Of a DNA stretch of 64,000 nt, positions 13,970 to 25,315 are shown one piece after another. Under the pieces are notes generated by a model that ran no database searches, was not told the origin of the DNA, and saw only the letters and a program-made list of their open reading frames with translations. The position numbers and the translations under genes are program-made. Source of the stretch: Fratercula arctica. Taxonomy: Eukaryota > Chordata > Aves > Charadriiformes > Alcidae. Position 1 is the stretch's first letter. Each line of letters starts with the position of its first letter. The stretch covers positions 155,739,889 to 155,803,888 of the forward strand of contig CANTUZ010000002.1 of assembly GCA_947846985.1 (NCBI GenBank), in the 5' to 3' direction.

Positions 13970-13993
13970 GGGGGGGGGGGAAAAAAAAAAAAA
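13970..13993. repeat. Purine tract G11A13
   Basis: Eleven G followed directly by thirteen A give a 24-base pure purine strand. Such tracts are slippage-prone and can form unusual structures. No function is implied. Confidence 0.95.
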
Positions 13994-16900
13994 GCCAACC
14001 AAAAAAACACCACACCAGAGAACTTGATTTGAAGTGTAAGAAAATAATCCATTGACTTCCGTGAGTTTTCAGACAAACCCTGCTGCTACAGTTTGTGAGG
14101 CAAGATCCTCTGGGATTCATACTACAGGCTAAAAATAGATGATTTATTACCCTTAAAGGAATCTGCTTAAAAATTTGGTGGAAGAGCAGGATGCTATTTA
14201 AAAAAGTGGCTAGCTTTAAAGTATTTCCAGCCTGGAAGCTTCATTGCCTGAAGATCTCATATGTGTTACACAGAGCTGGCTTATTGGGCCAGGAAACAAC
14301 CTGCTATTTTAAGCCTGTGAGGACTGTTATCAAAATATAACCAGCCCTTAATTGGCTCTCAGCATTTTAACCTTGCAATGATTTTCTGACTCAAAAGAAA
14401 AGCTTGATTTTCAAACTTCAGTTCTGCTTTGTGTATTTTTGCCTTTTTAAAATGCTTCCTTTCAATATATTAATTTCTCTGAAGTAACCACAAGCCATCA
14501 CCAAGAAAGATGTCATTCCCCCTGGCTGGTAATGTCCGCTTCCTTCACCTTTGCAAGATGCTTTTTACAGATTAATTATCTGCCCATCATGCTGTTTCCA
14601 GTGCACTTTACTGAATCTGGGTTTAAGGATTATTTTTCTCTCCTTTTTTAAAGAGGTTTCTTCTTAATTTGGAAGCCGTTGCTGCCACAAGCCATTCTTT
14701 CACTCAGCTGCACTTCCCAGGTCTGAAATTCATCCTGGCATCTGCTCCTGAAACCTGAGCAGATGGAAGAGTCCAGGAGGGAGTACTTGTGCCAGCATAA
14801 GGTAGCTTTATCTTTCTGTGGTAAATGTTCTCCAGCAGCAAAATTCATCCCCAGATAAACCTGTTAAAAAACCTATAGTAGTTAAGGGAAGGGTTTGATA
14901 AGTCTATGCAGTAGGATATATCTCCTGTGGGGAAAAATAAGCAAGTTGATACTAGCTAAACTACATAGCAGACCTATGTTTTCAAATGCATTTAGGGCAG
15001 TATTGACTGATTTCCCCTTAACTATTTTGTAATTCTCCCGCTGATAACCTTAACTTTGTTCCAGGTACCCTTACATGTCTCTTGAGTGAGGGGAGAGTAA
15101 ATTTCCTATACACATTTTCGGGAAAATCCAAGTAAAATAAGCAGTTGTCCTGTATATTTAAGACTATACGGACAACTCCGTGCAAACATATGCAGGGACT
15201 CACTACACTCACTACTCAATTATGAATAAAATATTCATAATTTTATCTGCTTCTTTGCTTCTTCTTGCAAAGCAAACCAGTGACCCTGAGAAACCCCAGA
15301 GAAGCACAGATCTTCTCTGCACCAGATACTTGGGTGGTGAATTGTGTCTTCTAACGCACAATAATCCCATACCACTAAAAAAACTAGTTCTGTGCTTTTT
15401 AATTCTTTAAATATGAACCTGTATTGCCTAAGAACCCAAACAAAATTAATTAGTCAGAGAGAGAGGCCTAGGTGCTGGCTGCCGAGATGAGCAGAATGAG
15501 GGACATCAGTTTTTCATGGAGGCACTGGTAGAGGACTAGCATTAGCTATGTATTATTACATTTCAGCTGTTCAGGTTTACCCATGTTTCTTTTGGATGGA
15601 GTGTACTGTACTAGCCTCCACTTGGAGACCAATGCTGAATCCTGGGAGTGAAAGTCTTGATGAGAGGGATCTGTCTAATTGATGAGGGCATTCTCTTTTT
15701 AAACTCTCTCAAGAGTACGTTTGTTTTAATGGTTATTGTTCCAACTGTGCAAACAGAAAAACAATATTGATCTTACTTCATGCACAATACAGCATAAGAA
15801 AACATCAACAAACATCTCCTATAAAGCACAATACTTCCACTTCATGACTCAGCTATTAACAACAGCATTCAAGTCAGGATTTAATTCCCCCCATTATGTA
15901 TTCCTTGTATTTCTTCACGTCTTAACATCTTGCCTTTACAGCTTTCACTGATTTATTCTGTCCTTGTTGCATAGTGAAATAAGCGTACATGCCAACTTTT
16001 TATTGACTTAATACCCCTCTGTCTCACTTGACCAGTGGTTAGTGCTTAAACCATAATATCCTCTAAAGGAAGAAGTGCTGATCTGAACAGTAAGTGTTAC
16101 ACTCCATCCTAGAGAGGCCAAATACCAGTACAACACTTGAGAAACATTGGTTGATATTCTCTTAAAACGACCCTTCCTCTTGTGCTTCTTGGAAGTCATC
16201 TGCAATTTCTTAAAATAGTACGAATTGACATACTTTGATCAGGAAGAGCCTAATGACTAGGAATGTTCTGGGAAAGCGAAAAGTAAAAGGTTGCTTATAT
16301 TATCAAAGAATTGTAAAATATCCTTGTTCCATTAACAGGATCTTGTAATTAAACTAATAATTTATTCAGAGACATGTTGCATTCACAGCTGAGCAATTAG
16401 ACCAGGATTCTGGAACCTGTGCTCTTGTTCCTCTGTTGTGTTGACTTGCTTTGGGAGGTGAGAAAAATCATCAGCATTTAGGTGTAGACAAAAGAGGATA
16501 AAAAAAGTTTGGTGGAAGCACTAGGATTTCCATATTTCTTGTGAGTATCCAACAAAAATATAATGAATCTGTGTTCCTACTTTTTGACTGGTCACATTGA
16601 GATAATCACAAGCCATTTTCTGCCTGGATTTGTCCAGCTGTCACGTTTATTCAGGCTATGATAAAATGTGTCACCTTTTATCCATCCTTATTAAAAAATG
16701 ACAGATATGAGTAGATTTAAGAATACGAGGTGTTTCCCTTACAGTGTCTGAATAATGAGAAATTATTCTGTCCACTGAGTACTCTAAACCAAATGATGTT
16801 ATTTTATTATTTTCTAAATGACACTTGAAACTTTTGTTTAAATACTTCATCCAGTAAATTATTGAAGAAACCATATTCTTACAATTCTCATCTAATAGGA

Positions 16901-17084
16901 AGAAACCATTCCCACGCCATCCTCCAATTACCCATGTGCTAGTTCAGTTATCCATGGAAAGGTGAAAGTACACCTTTCGTGGCCATCTACCTAAAGAAGG
17001 ATGAAAATGACTGTCCACATGGGATCACATGGAGGAAAAATCTTCAGTGATGTGAATGATTTTCTTCTGACTTCAACAACAGTT
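13994..17084. other. Non-coding stretch, no recognised gene
   Basis: Unique-looking DNA between the purine tract and the first full CR1 copy. No coding block, RNA gene or repeat is recognised on either strand. Confidence 0.6.
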
Positions 17085-18360
17085 GAAGTCATGGGAGATG
17101 AATTCCACCGAGGCTGCCTTCATGCTTCTAGTCCATTGCAGTACAGCCTGATTAGCCATCACAGATTTACCAAAGGCAAATCACGCCAGACTAACCTGAT
17201 CACCTTCCACAACGTAATTCTATCTTCTGTTGATACGGGGAGAACAGTAGTTATTGTTTACATGGACTTCAGCAAAGCATTTGACACTGTCTTCCACAGC
17301 CGCCTCCGAGACAAACTGGCAAGATACAGGCTGGATGGGTGGTCTGTGAGATGGGGAGGGAACTGCCTAGCAGGCTGCACTCAGAGGGTGGTGATCAATG
17401 ACTTCTATTCAGGCTGGCAGCTTGTCACAAGTGGGGTCCCCCAGGGATCAGTACTGGGCCCCACACTGTTCAACATCTTCACAAATGGTCTGGATCACAG
17501 ATTGGATTGAAAGCACCCTCACCACGTTTGCTAATGGCACCAAACTGGATGGCGAGGTGGACATATCAGAAGGGAAAGTCATCTTACAGACAGACCTGGA
17601 GAGGCTGGAAGAGTGGGTTTGCAAAAATTGTATGAAATTTAACAAAGACAAGTGCGAAGTCCTGCACTTGGGATGACATAACCAAAGAGCCCAGTACAGG
17701 TTAGGCTTTGTGTGGGTGGGGAGCAGCCTTGCTGAAAGGGACTTGGACAACCAGCTGAACACGAATCAGCAGTGCACTGCTGCAGCAGAGGTGGCAAATT
17801 GGATTCTGGGCATTACAGAGATGGAGACATGATCATCCCACTGTACCCAGCGCTTGTCAGGCCACACCTGGAGTACTGTGTCCAGTCTTGTCCCCACAAT
17901 TCAAAAAAAAATGTGGACAGACCAGAGAGGGTCCAAAGGTGGGCCATGAAGATGATCAAAGAGCTGGAGAACCTGGTCTGTGAGGAAAGACTGAAGGAGT
18001 AAGGTCTTTTCACTCTGGAGAAGAGAAGACTCAGGGAGGATCTCATCATAGTATTCCAGTACTTAAAAGGGCAGCTACAAAGATGATGGAGGCTGTCTCT
18101 TCACAAGAAGCCACACAGAGAGGAAAAGAGGCAATGGGTTCAAGTTGCACTGAGAGGGGTTTCGTCTCAACATAAGAAATAAATGTTTTACAGTGACAGC
18201 AATCGATCAGTGGAAAAACCTCTCCAGGGATGTAGTAGAGGCCCCATTGCTGGAGGTTTTCAAGACGTGACTAGACAGGGTGCTAGATAATTCATCTAGG
18301 CTCCCTTTCCCATGAAAGGCTGGACCAGATGATCTTTCAAGGTCTCTTCCAACCATCCAA
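17085..18360 (+). mobile_element. CR1 LINE, 5'-truncated: partial reverse transcriptase plus 3' region
   Basis: An open frame from 17001 becomes CR1-like near 17085. In that 169-residue frame, residues 55-61 match the RT segment FTKGKS. Residues 88-97 carry motif A (MDFSKAFD, with catalytic Asp at residue 89) and residues 145-149 carry motif B (GVPQG). The reading then shifts frame near 17510. In the new frame the catalytic FADD has become FANG (17527-17538), which would abolish polymerisation. Further RT C-terminal and 3' UTR sequence follows, including the typical trailer (GGCTGGACCAGATGATCTTT, 18319-18338). The usual terminal ATTCTATG octamers are not visible, so the end at about 18360 is degenerate. 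Missing upstream are ORF1, the endonuclease and the RT N-terminus. The copy cannot move. Confidence 0.93.
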
Positions 18361-18656
18361 GGTCCCAACCCACAGATGATTGATCTCTACAGTGCTGATA
18401 CTAATAGAAAACAAGCAGAGATAACTGACAAACAAATGGAGAGTTGAAAAAGGATCCTTACAGTCATTTCCCCACCTGATTTTAATGTAAGCAAGAATCC
18501 CATCTGTGTGAGGAGCAGCTGAGTGATTCCCAGCAGACATCAGAATGGGCAGGCAGGGAACTCAATCTGTGTTTTGTGTTACAGATGGCTTCTGAAATTT
18601 TTACTATTTGAAGTATCATATTGTGCTATGTCCCTGAGTCTCCAGGGTCCCAAATC

Positions 18657-18713
18657 TGTTTTGTTTTTTGTTTTGGTTTGGTTTGGTTTGGGTTTTGGTT
18701 TTTTTTTTTTTAA
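18657..18713. repeat. (GTTT)n / (GGTTT)n low-complexity tract
   Basis: Irregular GTTTT and GGTTT units run into a 12-base T run. It is simple sequence with no coding value. Confidence 0.9.
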
Positions 18714-19413
18714 TTTAACAGACAATATTTTCCCCTCCATTTAACTGGTAGAATAAGGTCTTAAACCAGGAGCTCTGTGAAGCTGAATTAATTTGTGTCT
18801 GTGGAAGACTCTGAAGTACTGTGGGGAGACATGTCTTAAAACTGCAAAGCATTTTTGCCGTTACAGTCAAACTCTCAGCAGAGTGATATGAAAAGAACGT
18901 TAAGTGTGAACAAATCTGCAGTTTGTGGATGATGCAGAGGTTTACTGGCTGTGGCGAGCCAGCGCTGGGGTCTGCCTCATCCACTCAGCTACAGAAACAA
19001 TCACTCAGCGCTTATTACATCTTTTCTCCTCGGCAAACAGGTGTGCTGCACCATTCTTAAAATGCAGGAAAGACAGTGGCAGTTTATTGCTTTGGTGCTG
19101 ACACGCTGCTGCGCTGGATTTCACAGTGTAATGGCATCCTGTGAGATGCTTAACTGGAAATTAGTGTGTTTGCTTCTCCTCCTCCATTTTGTGCTTCGAA
19201 TAAATGCAGTTTCTCGGTTTTACCCATCTCTCTCCTTTTTTACTCAAAGCTTGAAGCGAACTGCTGCAAGGTTTTATTGGCTTTAGAAGGCTTTGGTCCA
19301 GCTTTTTAGCACCAGGTCAGGTACAGCATTGGCTGTAGAGCTCAGTGTCTGCTTCCAGAGCAGAGCATAAATCCAGGTCAGGATTTATGTCCACTAATGC
19401 TTGGCCTTTCTTC

Positions 19414-19491
19414 ACAAAAAAAAAAAAAACAACCACAAAACAAAACAACAACAACAACAAAAAAAAAAAAAAAAACAAAAACAAACCAAGA
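19414..19491. repeat. A-rich tract with (CAA)n and poly(A) runs
   Basis: Two A runs separated by CAA/CAAAA units. It is simple-sequence DNA, and the open frame through it (19345-19539) is an artefact of Lys/Asn/Thr codons. Confidence 0.9.
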
Positions 19492-22400
19492 AAAGATGCT
19501 GAAAAAGAAAAGTCTGGTATAGATACTGGTCAACAGTGAGCAAGACCAAAGACACTAAAAACCTCACTGACAAACAGCGACACTTTAGCCACTGGGGATA
19601 TAAGAGGCTTCAGGATATTCATCCCAGAGTCCTTTTGCTCATGAAGAGACTGGTATTAAGCATTTAATTACCCTGATCTGCCTGATAACCCCTATGCAGG
19701 TGTGACACCATTGTGTAATCATGGGTTACACAGCTGCACTCGGGACCATCCCAGGTTGAGCAGCAAGGAATGGTAAGCATGCAGGAACCCCCCTGTCCAC
19801 AGTCTTTTGTGTTCACAAAGAAAAGGTTCTCTTCCTAACTAATTGTGTGGTCCCCAAGCCCTTGTTAAAGGGGGACCAGAGAGATGACAGCCCATGGCAT
19901 GCTTTCACAGGCTCTGTATAAAATAACTGAGAAAAGCAATTTGGATTTGTCATTTGGATCCAATTCCCTATGTAGAGGTCTGCACTGAAACACTTTTAGG
20001 GTTATATGATTGAAAATAAGTGATAACGTGATCTGTAAACACTCCCACCTTTACTTACAGCAGAAATGAGCTTAAGTTGCTCCCTTTCATGAAACCTGTG
20101 CTCGGGCTCTCTGTGGCTGGACATCTTCCTAAAACACAACCGGGTGGCAAATGTAAGGTTAGTGCTCACAGATTTTGTAAGTGGGCTGGAAACTGCCACT
20201 GAACTAATGACTCATTTTCTCTAGCTGCAGAACATAGACAGGAACAGCAGGTGTTTATTTTTTTTTTCCTTCTGCTACTGTATCATTTAGGAAGAAGTAT
20301 GTGTTGAAAGAATGAGAAAATAATGAAAAGATAAATTCTTTGGACATGACACAGCTAACTTGTGATAAGCTGATGAAGAGCAATGGAAGCATCAAAACTT
20401 TCAGAGCAAACGAAGTTTACAGAGCAGTTAAAAAGAGAGAAAGCTTTTCTTTCACACTCTCTACCTACAGTACATATCATCACCCACTGCCCTCCCAAAG
20501 TGTTTCTGCCATTCGCCTTACAACTGAGAAAGAACGACAGAAATCCTAGATGAGAGAGGGGATAAAAGCAAAGCACAAAAGATTAAGTGACTCATGCAAG
20601 ATCACTCAGGAAATCTAGCAGAGATGCTGCAGGGTTCCCAGGTTCTGTCCTGTCCACATCAGTGCAGAGGTACTTAATAGACCTGTTTGGAAATGTTTTG
20701 GCAAAATATTTTTTGTTGGAAAATTGCCAGTCATTGCAACTTTTCACATGACTGCAGGAGTTTGCTGAAACTTTGGCCAGAAGAGAATCTTCAGATTCAA
20801 GATGGAAATTCTAGTCAAAACCAGAGTATGAAACAGCAGCTAGCCAGCGTCCCACAGTCTCACAGTGCCTTAAGATACAGGAAAATCAGACCAAATCCCT
20901 AATTCAATTAATATTCCACTACTTATGACAGATGAGACAGCTGTAAGAGGAGAGCCTAAGACAGCCTGGAGGGTAAGATATTGAGTGCAGATTTTCATAT
21001 CACAGGTTCTTGCACTTAGCCATCAGCTAGAGACTGTCCTGAAGGGCTCTCACTGTTGGTTGCTGTAGCTGATCAGTTAGTTGGACTTTTTTATGTTTTG
21101 GTTTAATATTGTTCTTTAAATGGGGAAAAAAAATATTAAAATATTGTCATCCTGAAATACCATAGAACTTTCTTATTTTCATCTTTAAAAAATATTCCCC
21201 AGGCAGAGATAGCTGTATTCTGCGGTTCTTCCCAGGTTTAGCCTTAACAATACTCTTAGAGTTACACATGAAGTAAGGTCCATTGGGCACAAAAAGTGTG
21301 CATGCAAGTTAAACCTACTGCATCTTACACAGACAAGACACACAGTCGAAGCGTCTTTGCCATGCACACTCTGGGCAGCCCATTTTGCAGAAGTACTTGC
21401 TGTGTACAGCTTCTGACTCCTCTGCCCCCAGCAAATAGTGTCTGTGCATCTTCACTGCTCCTGCAGAAAGCCCGGCTCGGAAGAGCCAAAAGCTTGGATA
21501 AATTTCCCTTCCTCTTAAATGTACTTCTGGGTCATGGTAGCTTATACTGTTTCCAATCTCTAGATGGTAATTTCTTTTCCTAGGTGCGAAAACTTCAGTG
21601 CTTAAATCGACACATGTGTTGTTTTGTTACTGTTACCTTTTGTTTATGAGCTGGGATGCCAAAGTTCCAACCTCATTTCTCTCTTGCATTTTCCGCATCA
21701 TTAACTGTTTAAATTTCCTGTGTTTGGATGGCTGTTATTTCTCACTATCAATTCCGTCCAACGTGGCTGTGTTAAAATGTAGAAACTGTTACACAATCCG
21801 AATAGGGAAAAGTCCAGATGGCATCAATAACTGCTAATATACCCCCGTGTTTATGCTCCAGCATGTGTCTGATAGATGGGGTAAGTGCTAGCCACTGGTA
21901 TTCTGTTTGTGTCATCATTTGTTGAGTTTGTTTTTTAATTAACCATATGGTCCCAAGGAAACCTTGAAAGCATTGAGGACATTACACATGGTCCCCCAAA
22001 ATACATCTGAAATGCACTTAAGAAATGGAAAGACTTTTAAAACATAAACCCTTTTTCTTTGTAAAGAGGAAATATGTCCCATGAAAAGAAACTGAACTAG
22101 TTTCTCTCCTGAGTTTCTATTCCTGCTTCTTCCACAAATGCTGGCTAATGAAGAGCAGTCAGTCCACCTATTTATTAGTCTCTAAGATTCACAGTCTCTA
22201 AAGCTGTGGTTATGGTATCCATTTTTTTTAATCCAAACACCAGAAGGATTACCAATATGACCAAGCAAGTCACTTTCATTGTTCAGTCCCCTAAGACACC
22301 TCTTAGATGCTTATGAAAGCAATGCAGGATGCAGGCTGTCACACGCTGACTCTCGGTGCAGTCAATGAAGAGAAGCAGTCACATCCCTGAAATCTGGGAT

Positions 22401-24222
22401 CCGCAGTAAATGACTAATTATGCCATCCTAGTTACGGCTCTCCACCATTCATGCAGTCAGCTTCCATCTGGCAGCTTTAGGTAGCGGGCTGCCGGATTTG
22501 CCCCGTGATCTCGCCACTGTACTCAAAGCAGAGAGGTGACAGTCACGGTAGAGGGATTATTTCTGTGATTTGTGACTACAGGTCATTCTTAGAGGGAAGG
22601 GGCATCTTGTCATGGCAGAGGGGAAGGAAATTTTGTCCAGGTTTTACTGATATTTTTTTGATTCTAACAAAAAGGTTAGAGCAGCCTGGGTTTAGTGGGC
22701 TTAACGTATGTGTTATTTGCATTCCCTTGTGGCTTTTAGGGCAGGCTTCATATTTCCTAGCTTCCCAAAACTTCCCTAACTAAATTTGGTACCCAGCAAT
22801 GTAATCACTGACATCTGAGCAAGCTTCTTGTGTTCCTTTTGTAGTTAATAGAAAACAAGTCCACAGAGTCAATGAAGCACAGGGTGAGTCATTTAACCAA
22901 ACTTAGATACCTACTTTAGGACAACATGAATCACACCCTACGCTTCATTGATTATCTAGAAACCCAAGGGCAACTTATAAAGATGCCGATGCCACCTTAC
23001 GTTGTCTCATATGGTAGCTTAATTAGTGTGCTTTGCCTCCCACCTTAGTTTCTTGACTTGTGAAAGAGAGATCATACAATCAGCCACCCAGTTTGCAAGA
23101 GATGAAGATTATGAGTTAATATTTGTAGAGTTCTATGGAAATATTAAATCCAACAAGCTGTGCCTTAATGATATTTTCTTAACCCATACTGATGAAGACA
23201 TACTGTTTACATATAGACAGCAAGAGAGCCATAAGCTCTGATTACGCTAGCAGCCCTTCAGGGTCTCCACATGGCTTTCAACATTAGGTAATTTGTAAAT
23301 AGGAATGTTAGGCCAGATATGTTGGGAAACTTGCCTAGAGTAAAGCAGAAGGTTAGCAGTTAGATAGTGAATTTTTGCATACAGCTCCTGTGACAATTGC
23401 TAATTGTCAGCTATAATGTACCTCTGCCTTGAGCAACCTGCGATTCCCTCATTTACTCCCAAGGGAATACAGCTGATTTTTATGTCTCGTTTTCTGTGTT
23501 GGCTACTGAATGTCTAAGAAATGCCTTCAAATCTTTCAGGATGAAAAGAGCTAGATAAATATTATTAATTATTATTGCAAGTCAGGTAATTTGTTCCAAA
23601 ATTTCTGCAGTGCTCATGTATCTAATGAGTCAGGGTGTTTCATAACTCATCAGTCTTCAGCTGATGATTTATGGCTTTCCTGTGTCAGAAGGAATAATTG
23701 ATTATGGTTTTTAAAAGCATGGTTCAGTACAAAATTATTGCTATCATCTATATATTATACAAACATCTTAAAACAAATCTTGGCTATAGTATTTCATCAA
23801 GGCAACTGGGTACGATAAATCAGTGTCTGCAGTAACAAATGAACTTTGTGGTATCAAGCCACCAGAATCATTGACTTACTCTCCCTGCCAAAATTTTCAA
23901 CAGCAGATAAATTGACGTGTCCTTAAAGGTGGGATAAGATACTGTATACATGAGAGAATCTCTGAGGTGATAAAGTCAAATGATAAAACTTTTCATTATA
24001 GCCATGTATACAAAAGATGACTGGACAGGACAATCCTTTTAGGAGAGTAACACTATCCACATACACAGATTAAATCTATTCAGTAACAGGCTTATTTGCC
24101 TTTCTCTTCCCCACAGTAATCATGAAAATTACAGTCAGAAAGGCTACACTGCACAACCACATACAGCTGTCATGGAATAAAGGCAGGCAATCAGGACAGA
24201 TCGTACAAACATATCAAGAGTT

Positions 24223-24288
24223 AAAAAAAAAAAAAAAAAACAAACCAAACAACAAAAAAACCACCAAAAAACAAAGAAACAAACAAAA
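24223..24288. repeat. A-rich tract just upstream of a CR1 copy
   Basis: An 18-base A run is followed by CAAA/CCAAA units and ends about 35 bases before the 5' end of the CR1 at 24322. CR1 lacks a poly(A) tail and targets no fixed site that I can show, so the neighbourhood may be coincidence. Confidence 0.9.
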
Positions 24289-24321
24289 TTAAGTGTATTC
24301 AACATAACAGCGTATTCAAAA

Positions 24322-25315
24322 CTCAGTAATGAGTGGTGCCCCTCAAGGGTCTGTATTGGGACAAATACTATGTAATATCTTCATCAGTGACATAAACAGT
24401 GGGACCGAGTGCACCCTCAGCAAGTTTACAGCCCACCAAGCTGAGTGGTGCAGTTGATTTGCTTGAGGGAAGAGATGCCACCCAGAGGGACCTGGGCAGG
24501 CTTGGGAAGTGAGCCTGTGTGAACCTCATGAGGTTCAAGCAGGCCAAGTGCAAGGTCCTGCACATGGGTCAGGGCAATCTCTAACATCAGTACAGACTGG
24601 AGAATGAATGGATGGACAGCAGCCCTGAGGAGAAGAACTTGGGGGTACAGGTGGATAAAATACTGGACATGAACTAACAATGTGCACTCACAGCCCAGAA
24701 AGCCAACCACATCCTGGGCTGCAGCAAAAGAAGCGTGGCCAGCAGGTCAAGGGAGGTGATTCTGCCCCTCTGCTCTTGTGAGATGCCACCTGGAGTACTG
24801 CATCCAGTTCTGGAGCCCTCAGCACAGGAAAGACATGGACCTGGGTGGAGTGGGTCCAGAGGAGGGCCATGAAGGTGATCAGAGGACTGGAACACCTCTG
24901 CTATGAGTCCAGGCTGAGAGAGTTGGGGTTGCTCAGCCTGGAGAAGAGAAGGCTCCGGGGAGACATTATAGCAGCCTTCCAGAAGCTGAAGGGTGCCTAC
25001 AAGAAAGCTGGAGAGGGACTTTTTGCAGGGGCATGTAGTAACAGAACAAGGGGTAATGCCTTTGAACTGAAAAAGGGTAGGCTTAGATTAGATATCATGA
25101 AGAATTTTTCACTCTGAGGGTGGTGAGGCACTGGAACAGGTTGCCCAGGGAAGCTGTGGATGCCCCATCCCTGGAAGTGTTCAAGGCCAGGCTGGATGGG
25201 GCTTTGAGCAGCCTGGTCTAGTGGGAGGTGTCCCTGCCCATGGCAGGGGGTTGGAACTGGATGATCTTTAAGTTCCCTTCCAACCCAAACCATTCTGTGT
25301 GATTCTATGATTCTA
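24322..25315 (+). mobile_element. CR1 LINE, 5'-truncated, with intact 3' terminal repeats
   Basis: About 1 kb of CR1 on the plus strand. It opens inside the RT at motif B (GAPQG where GVPQG is usual, near 24335), so ORF1, endonuclease and most of the RT are missing. At 24425-24436 the bases that should encode FADD have lost about 4 nt, destroying both the catalytic aspartates and the frame. The RT C-terminal region can be followed in pieces: an open frame at 24845-25117 (MEWVQRRAMKVI, then LGLLSLEKRR) covers the last conserved segment. The 3' UTR with GGTTGCCCAGG and GATGATCTTTAA follows, and the element ends in terminal repeats ATTCTGTG and ATTCTATG at 25292-25315. The low divergence of the tail suggests a fairly young subfamily, the same one as the fragment at 43756-43881. 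Confidence 0.95.

Larger units (their letters stand above)
18361..24222. other. Non-coding stretch between two CR1 copies
   Basis: About 5.9 kb without a recognised gene. It holds two low-complexity tracts listed separately (18657-18713 and 19414-19491). Chance frames at 18951-19286 and 21296-21583 show no domain. No RNA gene recognised. Confidence 0.6.

Noticed and set aside
17448..17762. 104-codon minus-strand frame
   Set aside because: Antisense shadow of the CR1 reverse transcriptase on the plus strand.
19345..19539. Open frame rich in Lys and Asn
   Set aside because: It is only the translation of an A-rich simple repeat.
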